Shown: piece by piece, positions 56,466 to 64,000 of the stretch | Numbering within the stretch: position 1 is the first letter of the stretch | Layout of the letters: every line of letters starts with the position of its first letter | DNA from: Trichocoleus sp. FACHB-40 | Lineage (GTDB): Bacteria > Cyanobacteriota > Cyanobacteriia > Cyanobacteriales > FACHB-T130 | Direction of reading: 5' to 3' | Assembly (NCBI RefSeq): GCF_014695915.1 | Contig: NZ_JACJPF010000100.1 | Location: 78,843 to 142,842, forward strand | DNA length: 64,000 nucleotides | Position numbers and translations under genes: made by a program | The notes under the pieces: model-generated | Databases searched by the model: none | Told to the model about the DNA's origin: nothing | What the model saw: only the letters and a program-made list of their open reading frames with translations

Positions 56466-57110
56466 TCACGAACCGCTGAGGCGCTGAGTAAGAGAAAGGA
56501 GAGAATTTAGAACGGGCATAGTTGGTAGTTTGATAAATTCAGCTTGATAACTTTCCGGCGTATTTAAATCCATCAAAACATCACTTGTGTCAAATTCCAC
56601 TTGCTGAATATTAGGATGAAAATATTGAACTACTTGCCGCAAACCAAAACTTTCTTCGTGCAAATTTTTTAAGTTAGGCAGAAGTTCGGGTGAGAAAAAC
56701 AAAGGATGACCCATTTTACCTTGATAAATTGGTGCAGTAATAGGTGCATCACAAGATTCGCTTGCTTGTAGTAATTTTTGATAAATCCACGCAGATCGAG
56801 GTTGGTCTACTGCTGAAATAGCTAAAGTATGAAAGTCTTTAGGTAGATGCTTTAAACCTATTAATATAGAACTGGTTTTCCCATCACTGGGCTGGTTATT
56901 AATAACGGCTATACTTCCCGGCAAGCAATCTGCACGTCGCTCCCAATTGTGAGGGCCAAGAACTACTATAGGTGTAATACCTGCAAGCAGAAATTCTTCT
57001 ACTTGATAAGATAACAAGTTTTTGCGATCGCGCCACATTAAAGAAGTTTTGCAAGAGTTCATCCGGGTAGACGCGCCTGCTGCCAAAACTATAGCAAAGT
57101 TGTTAATCAC
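56466..57110 (-). CDS. MocA/MobA-like molybdenum cofactor nucleotidyltransferase
   Basis: This 214-residue nucleotidyltransferase-fold protein opens IVLAAGASTRMNSCKTSLMW, a variant of the LAAGxSxRMGxxK nucleotide site with Asn-Ser-Cys replacing the glycine. Later parts include VINNQPSDGKTSSIL, AISAVDQP and GHPLFFS. MocA-type enzymes add CMP to molybdopterin for xanthine-dehydrogenase-class enzymes. That fits its place behind xdhC and the dehydrogenase genes, on the same strand with an 18-base gap. Confidence 0.85.
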   Translation of the reverse strand: MINNFAIVLAAGASTRMNSCKTSLMWRDRKNLLSYQVEEFLLAGITPIVVLGPHNWERRADCLPGSIAVINNQPSDGKTSSILIGLKHLPKDFHTLAISAVDQPRSAWIYQKLLQASESCDAPITAPIYQGKMGHPLFFSPELLPNLKNLHEESFGLRQVVQYFHPNIQQVEFDTSDVLMDLNTPESYQAEFIKLPTMPVLNSLLSLTQRLSGS

Positions 57111-57128
57111 CAGTTATCAATTACCAAT

Positions 57129-58145
57129 TTAGAAACCCTTTTGAATTAAAGGAGAGTTTTCTGCTGAAGCAGCTCCCATTATCTCAGACAAAGATAACCC
57201 ACTTCCGCCCCGACGAACTTTGATTAATTCCGCACAAATGCTAACAGCTATTTCCTCTGGAGTTAAAGCGCCAATATCCAAACCAATAGGAGCGTAAACT
57301 TTGTGTAGCAATTTCAGCGAAATGTCTTCATTTTGCAACAATTGATAAACAGTTCTAACACGCCTTTCACTCCCAATCATTCCAATATATTTTACCTGTC
57401 GCTGCAATAGAATTCGCAGTGCTGCCAAATCCTGTGCATAGCCTCTTGTAACTAGCGCTACATATAATTGCGAAGTCTGAGGTAGATTTAATATTGCCTC
57501 GTCTATAGGCTGAGCCACAATCGCTGTTGCTTGGGGGAATCTTTCCACACAGGCAAATTCCGCTCTATCGTCCTGAACAACGATTTGGAAACCTACTAAA
57601 TGTGCAATTTTCGCCAGCGGCAAGGCAACGTGACCAGCGCCAATAATTAATAGAGTTGGTGGATAAACTAAAGGCTCAATAAAGACAGTTTCACTAACTT
57701 CTAACTCTGCGGCTGTTACTGAATATGGGTGAATTAAATAAGGAAATTTGGCAACATCAAACGGTGTGACCAGCGCTCCAGAATTACCGGATTTCAGCAC
57801 ATTGATAATCTTATTTACCAGTGTAATAGTAGCTGTTCCTGACCAACGTTCTAGCCATACCTGCATTATTCCACCACAAACTCCTTGAGTTTCCCGATGC
57901 GGTGCGCCAGATAAGTCAATTGCTACCAATTGTTTTTCACCCGTTTCTAGCACCTTTAAGGCTTGTTTTATGACTTTAGCTTCCCCAGCGCCGCCGCCAA
58001 TTGTTCCAATAATTTGTCCGTTGGGGAAAACAATCATTTTTGCTCCCACTTCTCTTGGAACAGAACCTTTGATGCTGGTTACTGTGGCAATAACTACTGG
58101 GCTTTTTTGCAAAGCTTGCGCTAATTGATGATAAAAATAAAGCAT
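57129..58145 (-). CDS. xdhC: XdhC/CoxI family molybdenum cofactor chaperone
   Basis: XdhC inserts and sulfurates the molybdenum cofactor of xanthine dehydrogenase. The N-terminal XdhC_CoxI domain contains VTSIKGSVPREVGAKMIV and GTIGGGAGEAKVIK. The C-terminal Rossmann-like domain begins LLIIGAGHVALPLAKIAHLV and continues YIGMIGSERRVRTV. It is 338 residues, complete, and lies 158 bases after the dehydrogenase gene on the same strand. Confidence 0.92.
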   Translation of the reverse strand: MLYFYHQLAQALQKSPVVIATVTSIKGSVPREVGAKMIVFPNGQIIGTIGGGAGEAKVIKQALKVLETGEKQLVAIDLSGAPHRETQGVCGGIMQVWLERWSGTATITLVNKIINVLKSGNSGALVTPFDVAKFPYLIHPYSVTAAELEVSETVFIEPLVYPPTLLIIGAGHVALPLAKIAHLVGFQIVVQDDRAEFACVERFPQATAIVAQPIDEAILNLPQTSQLYVALVTRGYAQDLAALRILLQRQVKYIGMIGSERRVRTVYQLLQNEDISLKLLHKVYAPIGLDIGALTPEEIAVSICAELIKVRRGGSGLSLSEIMGAASAENSPLIQKGF

Positions 58146-58303
58146 ACCTTTCGGATGTTTAAAAGGTTGTAGATTGGGATGATATTTACTTTAAAATATT
58201 TGTTGAGTTTCACTATTTTTCAACCAAACAACTCACGATTGCTTTAACCGATGTAAGGTGAGTTCCAAGGGAGACCAAGCCCTAACCTACAAATTAATAC
58301 AAA

Positions 58304-61039
58304 TTACTGATTTAATGCTTTCCAGACTCGTTCTGGTGTCATCGGAAGTTGAGTTAATCTGATGCCTGTGGCATGGGCGACAGCATTAGCGATCGCAGGT
58401 GCCGTACAATTGGTTCCAATCTCTCCGATGCCTTTTGCTCCAAACGGGCCGTGGGGGTCAGCTTTCTCCATTAAAATGATTTCCATCGGCGGTACATCTT
58501 TGGCAGAAGGGATGCGATAAGTACGCATCCAAGAATTAAGAATTCGCCCTTGTTCGTTGATTATGAGTTCTTCCGCAAGAGCATATCCTAATCCCATCAC
58601 AATTCCGCCAGTGGCTTGTCCGTGACAAATTCTAGGATTAATTGCTTTGCCGATATCAAGGGCTTGAACGCATCGTAAAACTTGGATTTTCCCTGTCTCA
58701 GTATCAACTTCTACTTCCACACCCAGAACTGCAAAACTTAGAGAAGATTCATCTGCTGAATGTTCTACCTCTACTGATAGAAATACCTGGTGTTCTTGAG
58801 CGGCTGCTGCTAGTTGTTGTAAGACAGTTTTATCGGTTAAAATATTTTTTTCTGGTTGATTAGGCAAGAGTTGGGCTGCTAATTCTAAAAGACGCGATCG
58901 CATTATTTGCGCGGCTTTATTCACAGCTTGTCCTGATATATAAACCGTAGCCGAAGCATAAGAGCCAGAATCATAAGGAGTGCGGTGGGTATCACCTGCA
59001 ATAAGGTCAATCTCAGCAACTTTTACCTCAAGGATATCAGCCGCAATTTGTCGCAAAGTAGTATCTGAACCAGTACCAACATCAACTGCACCAGTTCTTA
59101 GCTCATACTTCCCGGAAGCTGTTAGCGATAACTTGACTCCAGCACTATGAATTTTCGCCAAACCGCTTCCTTGCATTGAAGCGGCAAATCCAAAACCTCG
59201 CCGCAAATGTCCATCTAATACGGGTTGCATTCCCGGAAGATAACCAAGGGCTGAGGTAGCTTTTTCAAAACATTCTTGTAAGCCATAACTGCCAATTAAG
59301 TGGAAATGGTCTTTACTTCCGGTGCGTCCTAATTTAATGATATGATCAGGAGAAATCATATTTTTCAGACGCAATTGAATCGGGTCTAAATTGAGTGCGT
59401 GGGCGATTTCATCTAACTGAGATTCAACAGCAAAGTTGCCTTGAGTCGCGCCATATCCCCGAAAAGCTCCAGCGGGCATGGTGTTAGTATAAACGCCTAA
59501 ACCGAGAAATCGTTGATGTGGACAATTGTACAAGCCAAGGGGAAAGCAACCTGTGAGAAAAACCACACTTTGAGCGTGATTTCCATAAGCTCCAGTGTTA
59601 GAAATTGCTTCCATTTCCTGAGCTACCAACGTACCATCAGTTTTTATCCCAGTTTTCAAGCGAATTTTCATCGCATGGCGGCTATTAGTTGCAGTGAATT
59701 CCTCTTCGCGCGTAAACTCCCATTGCACGGGTTTCCCGGTGCGGAGTGTTGCTAAGCCACACAAATCTTCGGAGAGAATTTCTTGTTTATTACCAAATCC
59801 GCCGCCAATTTGGGCTTTATAAACTCGAATTTTGTCTTTCGGCAAGTAGAAAAGTTTAGAAAGTAAATTTTGACAGTGAAATGGTACTTGGGTGCTGGAA
59901 CGAACTACTAGATTTCCGTTTTCATCCAGCCAACTTACGCTAACATGAGGTTCTAAGTGAACGTGCTGAACTGCTGGCAGATAATAAGTGTTTTCAACAA
60001 TTAAATCTGCGGCGGCAAATCCTTCATCTAGGTCGCCATTTTCTAATAAAACTTTACCAGCAATATTGTGCTTAACGTCATAAAGTTGAGATGATTCTGG
60101 CTCATCATGAATGAGGATATCTCCCTTCATTGCCGCAACTGGATCGATAAGGTGGGGTAAAATTTCATAATCGACTTCGATTAGTTGGCAGGCTAATTCT
60201 GCAATAGCCGGAGATTCTGCTAAGACAGCGGCGACGCGATCGCCTACAAAACGCACCTTATTATCTAATAAGTAGTGGTCGAGAGGGTCGGGAATTGGCT
60301 CTGCATGACCCGCAGTGCTGTAGGGAATGCGCGGCACATCTTCATGGGTAAAAATGGCCTGAACGCCGGGAAAGGCTTTTGCTTTGTCTGTGTTGATCTG
60401 GCGGATACGGGCGTGGGGATGAGGCGATCTCACTACCTTAAGATGCAATAATCCAGGTGGCGACCAGTCGGCAGTATATGCTGGTTTACCTGTAACGAGT
60501 GTTGGGCCATCCTGTTTGGGAATACTTTGTCCTACCGAACTTTGAATTTCTAATTTTGAATTTTGGGTTAAATTTTCTTGAATTTTAATTTCTGTATGAC
60601 GAAAGAGAATACTATCAATAATTGCCTTATAGCCAGTGCAGCGACATAAATTTCCTTCTAAGGCTTTGCGGAGGTTTTCTTCAGTATCATATTTAATCTT
60701 TTCCGCACTCATGATCATGCCGGGGGTACAGAATCCGCACTGAAAACCTTGGCACTCCAAAAATGCTTTTTGCATCGGTGCTAATTCACCATCAATTGCC
60801 AATCCTTCAATCGTGGTGACAACTTGACCATCAATTTTCATCGCGGGGTAAATACAGCTATGAATTGCCGCGTTATCTACCCAGACAGTACAGCTACCAC
60901 AATCACCAGATTCGCACACTCGATGCACGCCAACCCAACCCAAATTTCGCAATAAACTTAGTAAACTTGTTCCAGGGGGACAAGTTTCTGAATAGGTGTT
61001 GCCATTTACTTGAAAATATAGGGTTTCTTGCATAAACAC
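58304..61039 (-). CDS. Xanthine-dehydrogenase-type hydroxylase: fused [2Fe-2S] and molybdopterin subunit
   Basis: Residues 1-150 form the iron-sulfur part: plant-type cluster cysteines 42, 47, 50 and 62, then the second cluster with Cys101, Cys104, Cys132 and Cys134. Residues ~165-911 are the molybdenum domain, with GGGFGNKQE, GAFRGYGATQG, HGQATGGIVMGLGYALAEE and the catalytic-glutamate segment GAKGIGEIG (Glu873). The FAD domain is a separate gene just upstream, so this is a two-protein enzyme with a Fe-S/Mo fusion. Neighbouring OHCU decarboxylase and allantoate-type hydrolase point to hypoxanthine/xanthine oxidation to urate. An aldehyde- or nicotinate-type substrate is not excluded. Confidence 0.88.
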   Translation of the reverse strand: MFMQETLYFQVNGNTYSETCPPGTSLLSLLRNLGWVGVHRVCESGDCGSCTVWVDNAAIHSCIYPAMKIDGQVVTTIEGLAIDGELAPMQKAFLECQGFQCGFCTPGMIMSAEKIKYDTEENLRKALEGNLCRCTGYKAIIDSILFRHTEIKIQENLTQNSKLEIQSSVGQSIPKQDGPTLVTGKPAYTADWSPPGLLHLKVVRSPHPHARIRQINTDKAKAFPGVQAIFTHEDVPRIPYSTAGHAEPIPDPLDHYLLDNKVRFVGDRVAAVLAESPAIAELACQLIEVDYEILPHLIDPVAAMKGDILIHDEPESSQLYDVKHNIAGKVLLENGDLDEGFAAADLIVENTYYLPAVQHVHLEPHVSVSWLDENGNLVVRSSTQVPFHCQNLLSKLFYLPKDKIRVYKAQIGGGFGNKQEILSEDLCGLATLRTGKPVQWEFTREEEFTATNSRHAMKIRLKTGIKTDGTLVAQEMEAISNTGAYGNHAQSVVFLTGCFPLGLYNCPHQRFLGLGVYTNTMPAGAFRGYGATQGNFAVESQLDEIAHALNLDPIQLRLKNMISPDHIIKLGRTGSKDHFHLIGSYGLQECFEKATSALGYLPGMQPVLDGHLRRGFGFAASMQGSGLAKIHSAGVKLSLTASGKYELRTGAVDVGTGSDTTLRQIAADILEVKVAEIDLIAGDTHRTPYDSGSYASATVYISGQAVNKAAQIMRSRLLELAAQLLPNQPEKNILTDKTVLQQLAAAAQEHQVFLSVEVEHSADESSLSFAVLGVEVEVDTETGKIQVLRCVQALDIGKAINPRICHGQATGGIVMGLGYALAEELIINEQGRILNSWMRTYRIPSAKDVPPMEIILMEKADPHGPFGAKGIGEIGTNCTAPAIANAVAHATGIRLTQLPMTPERVWKALNQ

Positions 61040-61054
61040 GATGAATTTTAAAAT

Positions 61055-61864
61055 CTAAAATTCCGATAGCGATCGCTGCATTAAAATTTTGGTAACGTGT
61101 TGGCGATAAACTGCACTTGCCCTTTCATCTTCTATGAAACAATCTACAGGCAATTGCGCGTCTAATGTTTCCGAAATTTCGTCTGTAGTGGGAACACAGA
61201 CAAACTCAATTAGATGCGGTGCAGGAACGCAAGCGCCTAATCCAAATCGCACTTGATTTGTTTTAGGGTTGTATGCTGTTACTACAATTGATACCGCATA
61301 ACCAGAAGTTTGTACGCAGATTCGCTTAAAGTTAACTAGCCATTCTAAGTTACTTTCAGGAATCCAAATTTTTTGCAAAACTTCTCCCGGTTGTAGTATG
61401 GTTTGTTGCGCCCCAATTTGAAAATCTAAGGCGGGAACTTGGTGAAATGGAGAATTTGGACTTCCAATTTCATAAGTTGCCCCTAGTGCTAGCATTACCG
61501 GGGCAAAGGTACTCGCAGGTAATGCTAGGCAAATATTGCCTCCCACCGTAGCAATATTGCTAACTTTAAATGATGCTAATTCGGCTACGGCGCTTAAAAG
61601 TGCTTTAGCTGATGTCCATGTTTCAGGAAAGGCAAAATTGGATAATTTAGCCATTGTACACGTGGCACCAATAGCTAATCCTTCTGGGGTAATTTCTATT
61701 TCTGACCAGCCTAGTTTTTGCAAGTCTACAAGGACTTTTAATTTTGGTTCGGGTTGGGAAAATATCCAAGTTCCGCCAGCTAACCAAGTCCATCCTTGTT
61801 GCCAGTTTTTTACAGAGTCTAAGTTCGTGGGTTGTAAGTAAGCTTCGATGTTAGGTAAATCCAT
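61055..61864 (-). CDS. FAD-binding subunit of the molybdenum hydroxylase
   Basis: This FAD_binding_5 / CoxM-like protein of 269 residues has the WTWLAGGTWIFSQ and NIATVGGNICLALPAS FAD-contact motifs. It passes electrons from the iron-sulfur clusters to NAD+ or another acceptor. It ends 15 bases before the fused Fe-S/Mo gene, which strongly suggests a shared transcript and a complex. The N-terminus begins MDLPNIEAYLQPTNLD. Confidence 0.87.
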   Translation of the reverse strand: MDLPNIEAYLQPTNLDSVKNWQQGWTWLAGGTWIFSQPEPKLKVLVDLQKLGWSEIEITPEGLAIGATCTMAKLSNFAFPETWTSAKALLSAVAELASFKVSNIATVGGNICLALPASTFAPVMLALGATYEIGSPNSPFHQVPALDFQIGAQQTILQPGEVLQKIWIPESNLEWLVNFKRICVQTSGYAVSIVVTAYNPKTNQVRFGLGACVPAPHLIEFVCVPTTDEISETLDAQLPVDCFIEDERASAVYRQHVTKILMQRSLSEF

Positions 61865-61937
61865 TTAAAACAAACCCCGAAGACAAGAGAAGAAGTGGAA
61901 AAGAAGAAAGAAGTAGTCGAGAGAGAAGTATTCGTTT

Positions 61938-62438
61938 TTAAGTTATACGGATCTCTAGGAGGCGGAACCAGGCTATCTGAGTAATTTCGGATAGGGAAAG
62001 CTTTAATTCTTCTTCTAGGGGGTTTTTTAGCCGAGTGTCGAAGGCTTTGAGAATGCTTTCTTTAGTGTGATTTTTAACGGCGATGATGAAGGGAAAATCA
62101 AATTTATCTTTGTATGCTTGGTTAAGAAAGTGAAAGCGATCGCACTCCTCAGAGGTAAGCTGATCTAATCCTGCCGCCGCCTGTTCTTGAACGGAGGATG
62201 CGCTCATTTTAACCTTAGTTGCTAAGTCGGGATGAGCGCGAATTAAGGCAAGCTGTTGATCTAAACTAGCTTTTTGAACCACTTTTATCATAGTTTGATG
62301 CAATGATGTAACGTTGGCAAAAGGTCGCTTCATCCACGTCTTTTGTGCTACCCAAGGCGAATCCTCAAAAACCCACCCCAAAGCATCTACAAAAGCTTCG
62401 TGACTCATTTGGTTCAGTTCAGACAGCTTATCCTTCAT
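61938..62438 (-). CDS. uraD: OHCU decarboxylase (UraD)
   Basis: UraD decarboxylates 2-oxo-4-hydroxy-4-carboxy-5-ureidoimidazoline to S-allantoin, the step after urate oxidation and hydroxyisourate hydrolysis. Active-site marks are His69 in RAHPDLA and the SSVQEQAAAGLDQL segment. A phenylalanine-rich part (FHFLNQAYKDKFDFPFIIAV) is also typical. It is the first gene of the minus-strand purine operon, 85 bases from the NtcA-type site. Confidence 0.93.
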   Translation of the reverse strand: MKDKLSELNQMSHEAFVDALGWVFEDSPWVAQKTWMKRPFANVTSLHQTMIKVVQKASLDQQLALIRAHPDLATKVKMSASSVQEQAAAGLDQLTSEECDRFHFLNQAYKDKFDFPFIIAVKNHTKESILKAFDTRLKNPLEEELKLSLSEITQIAWFRLLEIRIT

Positions 62439-62492
62439 CCTTCCATACCGCCCACAAGTGCGGGCTTTTAACCTTTAAAGTTTCATATTGCT

Positions 62493-62536
62493 TTATTACC
62501 CGTTAGCCAGCGCTAAAATTCAGTAACAATCGTTAC
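62493..62536. promoter_or_regulatory. NtcA-type site between divergent purine genes
   Basis: The sequence GTAACAATCGTTAC at 62523-62536 is an exact GTA-N8-TAC, the consensus bound by the cyanobacterial nitrogen regulator NtcA. On the minus strand a -10-like TAATAA (62498-62493) begins 25 bases downstream, near the usual 22-23-base spacing of NtcA-activated promoters. The plus-strand side has AT-rich DNA with TATACA at 62564-62569. It lies between uraD and the divergent gene at 62684, so it could serve both. Confidence 0.7.
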
Positions 62537-62683
62537 GGTATTTTTTTATTTTTTATGAAAATTTATACATAATCATGAATGGGAAATTAAAATTTTAATT
62601 TTTAGGTATATTTTTATGCAAGCTGTAGCAAAATTTAGTTTTGCCTAACATAGAGTATTTACAACTATAAGGATCGATACAGG

Positions 62684-63082
62684 ATGGAAAGTAAATCAGA
62701 ATCAAAGCATTTTTTTATTTGTGGTTCTGCCTTACGAGGGCAGCCGGATCACAAGAATCTGCAATCGGCACAATTTATTAAAGAGGCAGTTACTCGTCCC
62801 AATTATCGAATGCACTCTGTCGAGAATGGTTGGCATCCAGGTATCTATGAAGTTGCATCGGGAGGTATTGCTATTCCAGGTGAAGTTTACGAGTTGACTG
62901 CTGAACAATATGAATATTTACTGTCTACAGAACCGCCTAATTTATATCCTAAAAACGTAGTTTTAGAAGATGGACAGGAAGTTACAGCTATGCTTTACCC
63001 GCGTAAATTGGTAGAAAAATATCAATGGACTGATATTTCTCATTTTGGAGGTTGGGCAGCTTATAAAAAAGCTTCTACTTAA
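62684..63082 (+). CDS. Allophanate-hydrolase C-domain-like (GGCT-fold) protein
   Basis: This 132-residue protein has the gamma-glutamylcyclotransferase-like fold start (FFICGSALRGQPDHKNLQSA), then RMHSVENGWHPGIYEV and IPGEVYELTAEQYEYLLSTEPP. That combination resembles the C-terminal domain of allophanate hydrolase (AtzF/DUR1,2-type) more than GGCT enzymes proper. Freestanding versions occur near purine and ureide degradation genes. Its catalytic role is unknown; in this place it may act on a urea-related intermediate. It is divergent from uraD across the NtcA-type site and ends 90 bases before the transposase gene. Confidence 0.7.
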   Translation: MESKSESKHFFICGSALRGQPDHKNLQSAQFIKEAVTRPNYRMHSVENGWHPGIYEVASGGIAIPGEVYELTAEQYEYLLSTEPPNLYPKNVVLEDGQEVTAMLYPRKLVEKYQWTDISHFGGWAAYKKAST

Positions 63083-63172
63083 GTTGTGCAGATACCCCAA
63101 CCCCAGAAATGTTGAATCTAGATACAAAACTTTACATAGTCGAATAGACTCTTCCTATCTAAAAGCTTTGAG

Positions 63173-64000
63173 TTAACATTTAGTTAACTTATTCATCCAG
63201 TGTACATAGCTGATTTCTTGACACATACACGCCTGAAGATAGCGAAGTTTATCAAGTAGCTTTTGCCCCCATTGTTGAGGAATTTCTATAACTTGTAGTA
63301 TCAAATAAGCAATTAATGTTGCATAAATCTGTATAGCAATTCCGTTGAGATTTTTGGTAATCAGTTTATCGAGTTTCAAGTGCATCTTCAAAAATTTCCA
63401 TAACAACTCAATTCCCCAACGGCATCGGTAGATGTCCATGACCTCGAGGTCAGTCACAGCCCTTTCTCCTTCTGGTGACAAATTTGTAACCAAGCGATAC
63501 TCAGTTTTTGTTTCTAGGTCACAGAAATTTATCACTCTATAAACTCCAGAGTTTTCGCCTGTTCCGACCCTTATTAGCCCTGTTTTATCGTCAAATTTCA
63601 ACTTCCAACTATTACTAATCCTCAGAACAAAATACTTTTGACTTTCTGACACTTGCTTGATGTATCCTAAGCCCGCAAATCCTCTATCCATTACCCCTAC
63701 GCCCTTTTCCGGCAATGCGTCTATCATCTCTTTTCCGTAATTATAGTCATGCTCGTATCCAAAATTTATCAGGCTTTCTTCTGGCAGCCCCTTCGAGAGA
63801 TTTAAAGCACTAAACAGCTTGACTTGATGATATCCTTGCGCCCAAAGCAACTTACTTGTTAAGGTTATAGTTGTTGAGTCAATCGGACAGATTAAATAGT
63901 TATTTCGTTGTTTGCTCACGCCTTTTCTATTGACTAATTCATAGAGTTTTTGATAAATTTGAATAAATGGTTTTTGGCTTCTGTGGATATTAGCCTTAGA
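63173..64000 (-). mobile_element. IS4-type transposase gene, 5' end beyond the window
   Basis: The reading frame is open from 63173 through the window end. The first GTG or ATG in view (63919) is internal, because 27 more codons without a stop lie upstream to base 64000. DDE-type marks are CPIDSTTI, GVMDRGFAGLGY and the closing YRCRWGIELLWKFLKMHLKL, where Tyr-Arg-Glu forms the IS4 signature. Terminal inverted repeats cannot be seen within the window. It lies directly beyond the purine cluster. Confidence 0.9.

Noticed and set aside
58288..58301. GTA-N8-TAG, an imperfect NtcA-like site upstream of xdhC
   Set aside because: It lacks the TAC half and has no matching -10 at the right distance; the perfect site is at 62523-62536.

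Overview
The window comes from a cyanobacterial chromosome. Three lines of evidence support this: the octamer GCGATCGC (HIP1) recurs throughout; there are cyanobacteria-typical genes (raf1, crtR, a Ycf37-like TPR gene, a labA-like NYN gene, a COP23-domain gene, an acetate-free hemE/menG set, chorismate mutase aroH); and the gaps are littered with short heptamer-type tandem repeats built on words such as TAATGGC, CCCCAAT and TTAGGAG. PEP-CTERM proteins, a CRISPR array and an IS4-type transposase suggest a larger, probably filamentous genome. I cannot name the genus from sequence alone.

Layout. 0.7-6.2 kb is a chaperone operon on +: grpE, a possible 48-codon ORF, dnaK, dnaJ, a TusA-like gene and rsgA. 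6.2-7.4 kb is a CRISPR array transcribed on -, with no cas gene anywhere in the window; a 543-bp insert carrying a small ORF sits between two of its repeats. 7.6-15.7 kb has an exported methyltransferase-like protein, a DUF445 protein, menG, a REC-GAF response regulator, raf1, a Ycf37-like gene, a solute-binding protein and rplT/rpmI. 16.5-22.5 kb is a tandem block of four paralogous NxxGxVAF-repeat PEP-CTERM proteins plus a fifth, different PEP-CTERM protein. 22.5-31 kb has a UvrD-type helicase, a GT39-like membrane protein, LD-carboxypeptidase, a secreted PPC-like protein, hemE and an SDR protein. 31.2-34.5 kb holds two paralogous B12-binding radical SAM enzymes. 34.7-45.9 kb is housekeeping: GT4, a peptidoglycan-binding/HEAT protein, an EamA transporter, sppA, aroH, crtR, a COP23 protein, an alpha/beta hydrolase next to an acyltransferase, and metG. 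46-54.9 kb has a labA-like gene, lptC, dacB and a lipid block plsX-fabH-fabD-plsC, followed by an AI-2E family permease and a DUF2288 gene.

55-63.1 kb is a purine/ureide catabolism cluster, almost all on -. It encodes OHCU decarboxylase, an FAD subunit, a [2Fe-2S]-Mo fused xanthine dehydrogenase-type subunit, XdhC, a MocA-like nucleotidyltransferase and an allantoate-amidohydrolase-like M20 enzyme. A divergent allophanate-hydrolase C-domain-like gene faces it. A perfect GTA-N8-TAC site for the nitrogen regulator NtcA lies between the two divergent units, which points to nitrogen-starvation control. The window ends inside an IS4-type transposase gene.

The observations I would follow first are the ORF embedded in the CRISPR array with its paired palindromes, the NtcA-linked purine cluster with missing pathway steps, the homogenised PEP-CTERM tandem array, the paired HpnP-like radical SAM genes, and heptamer repeats that have become coding sequence in ldcA and probably other genes.
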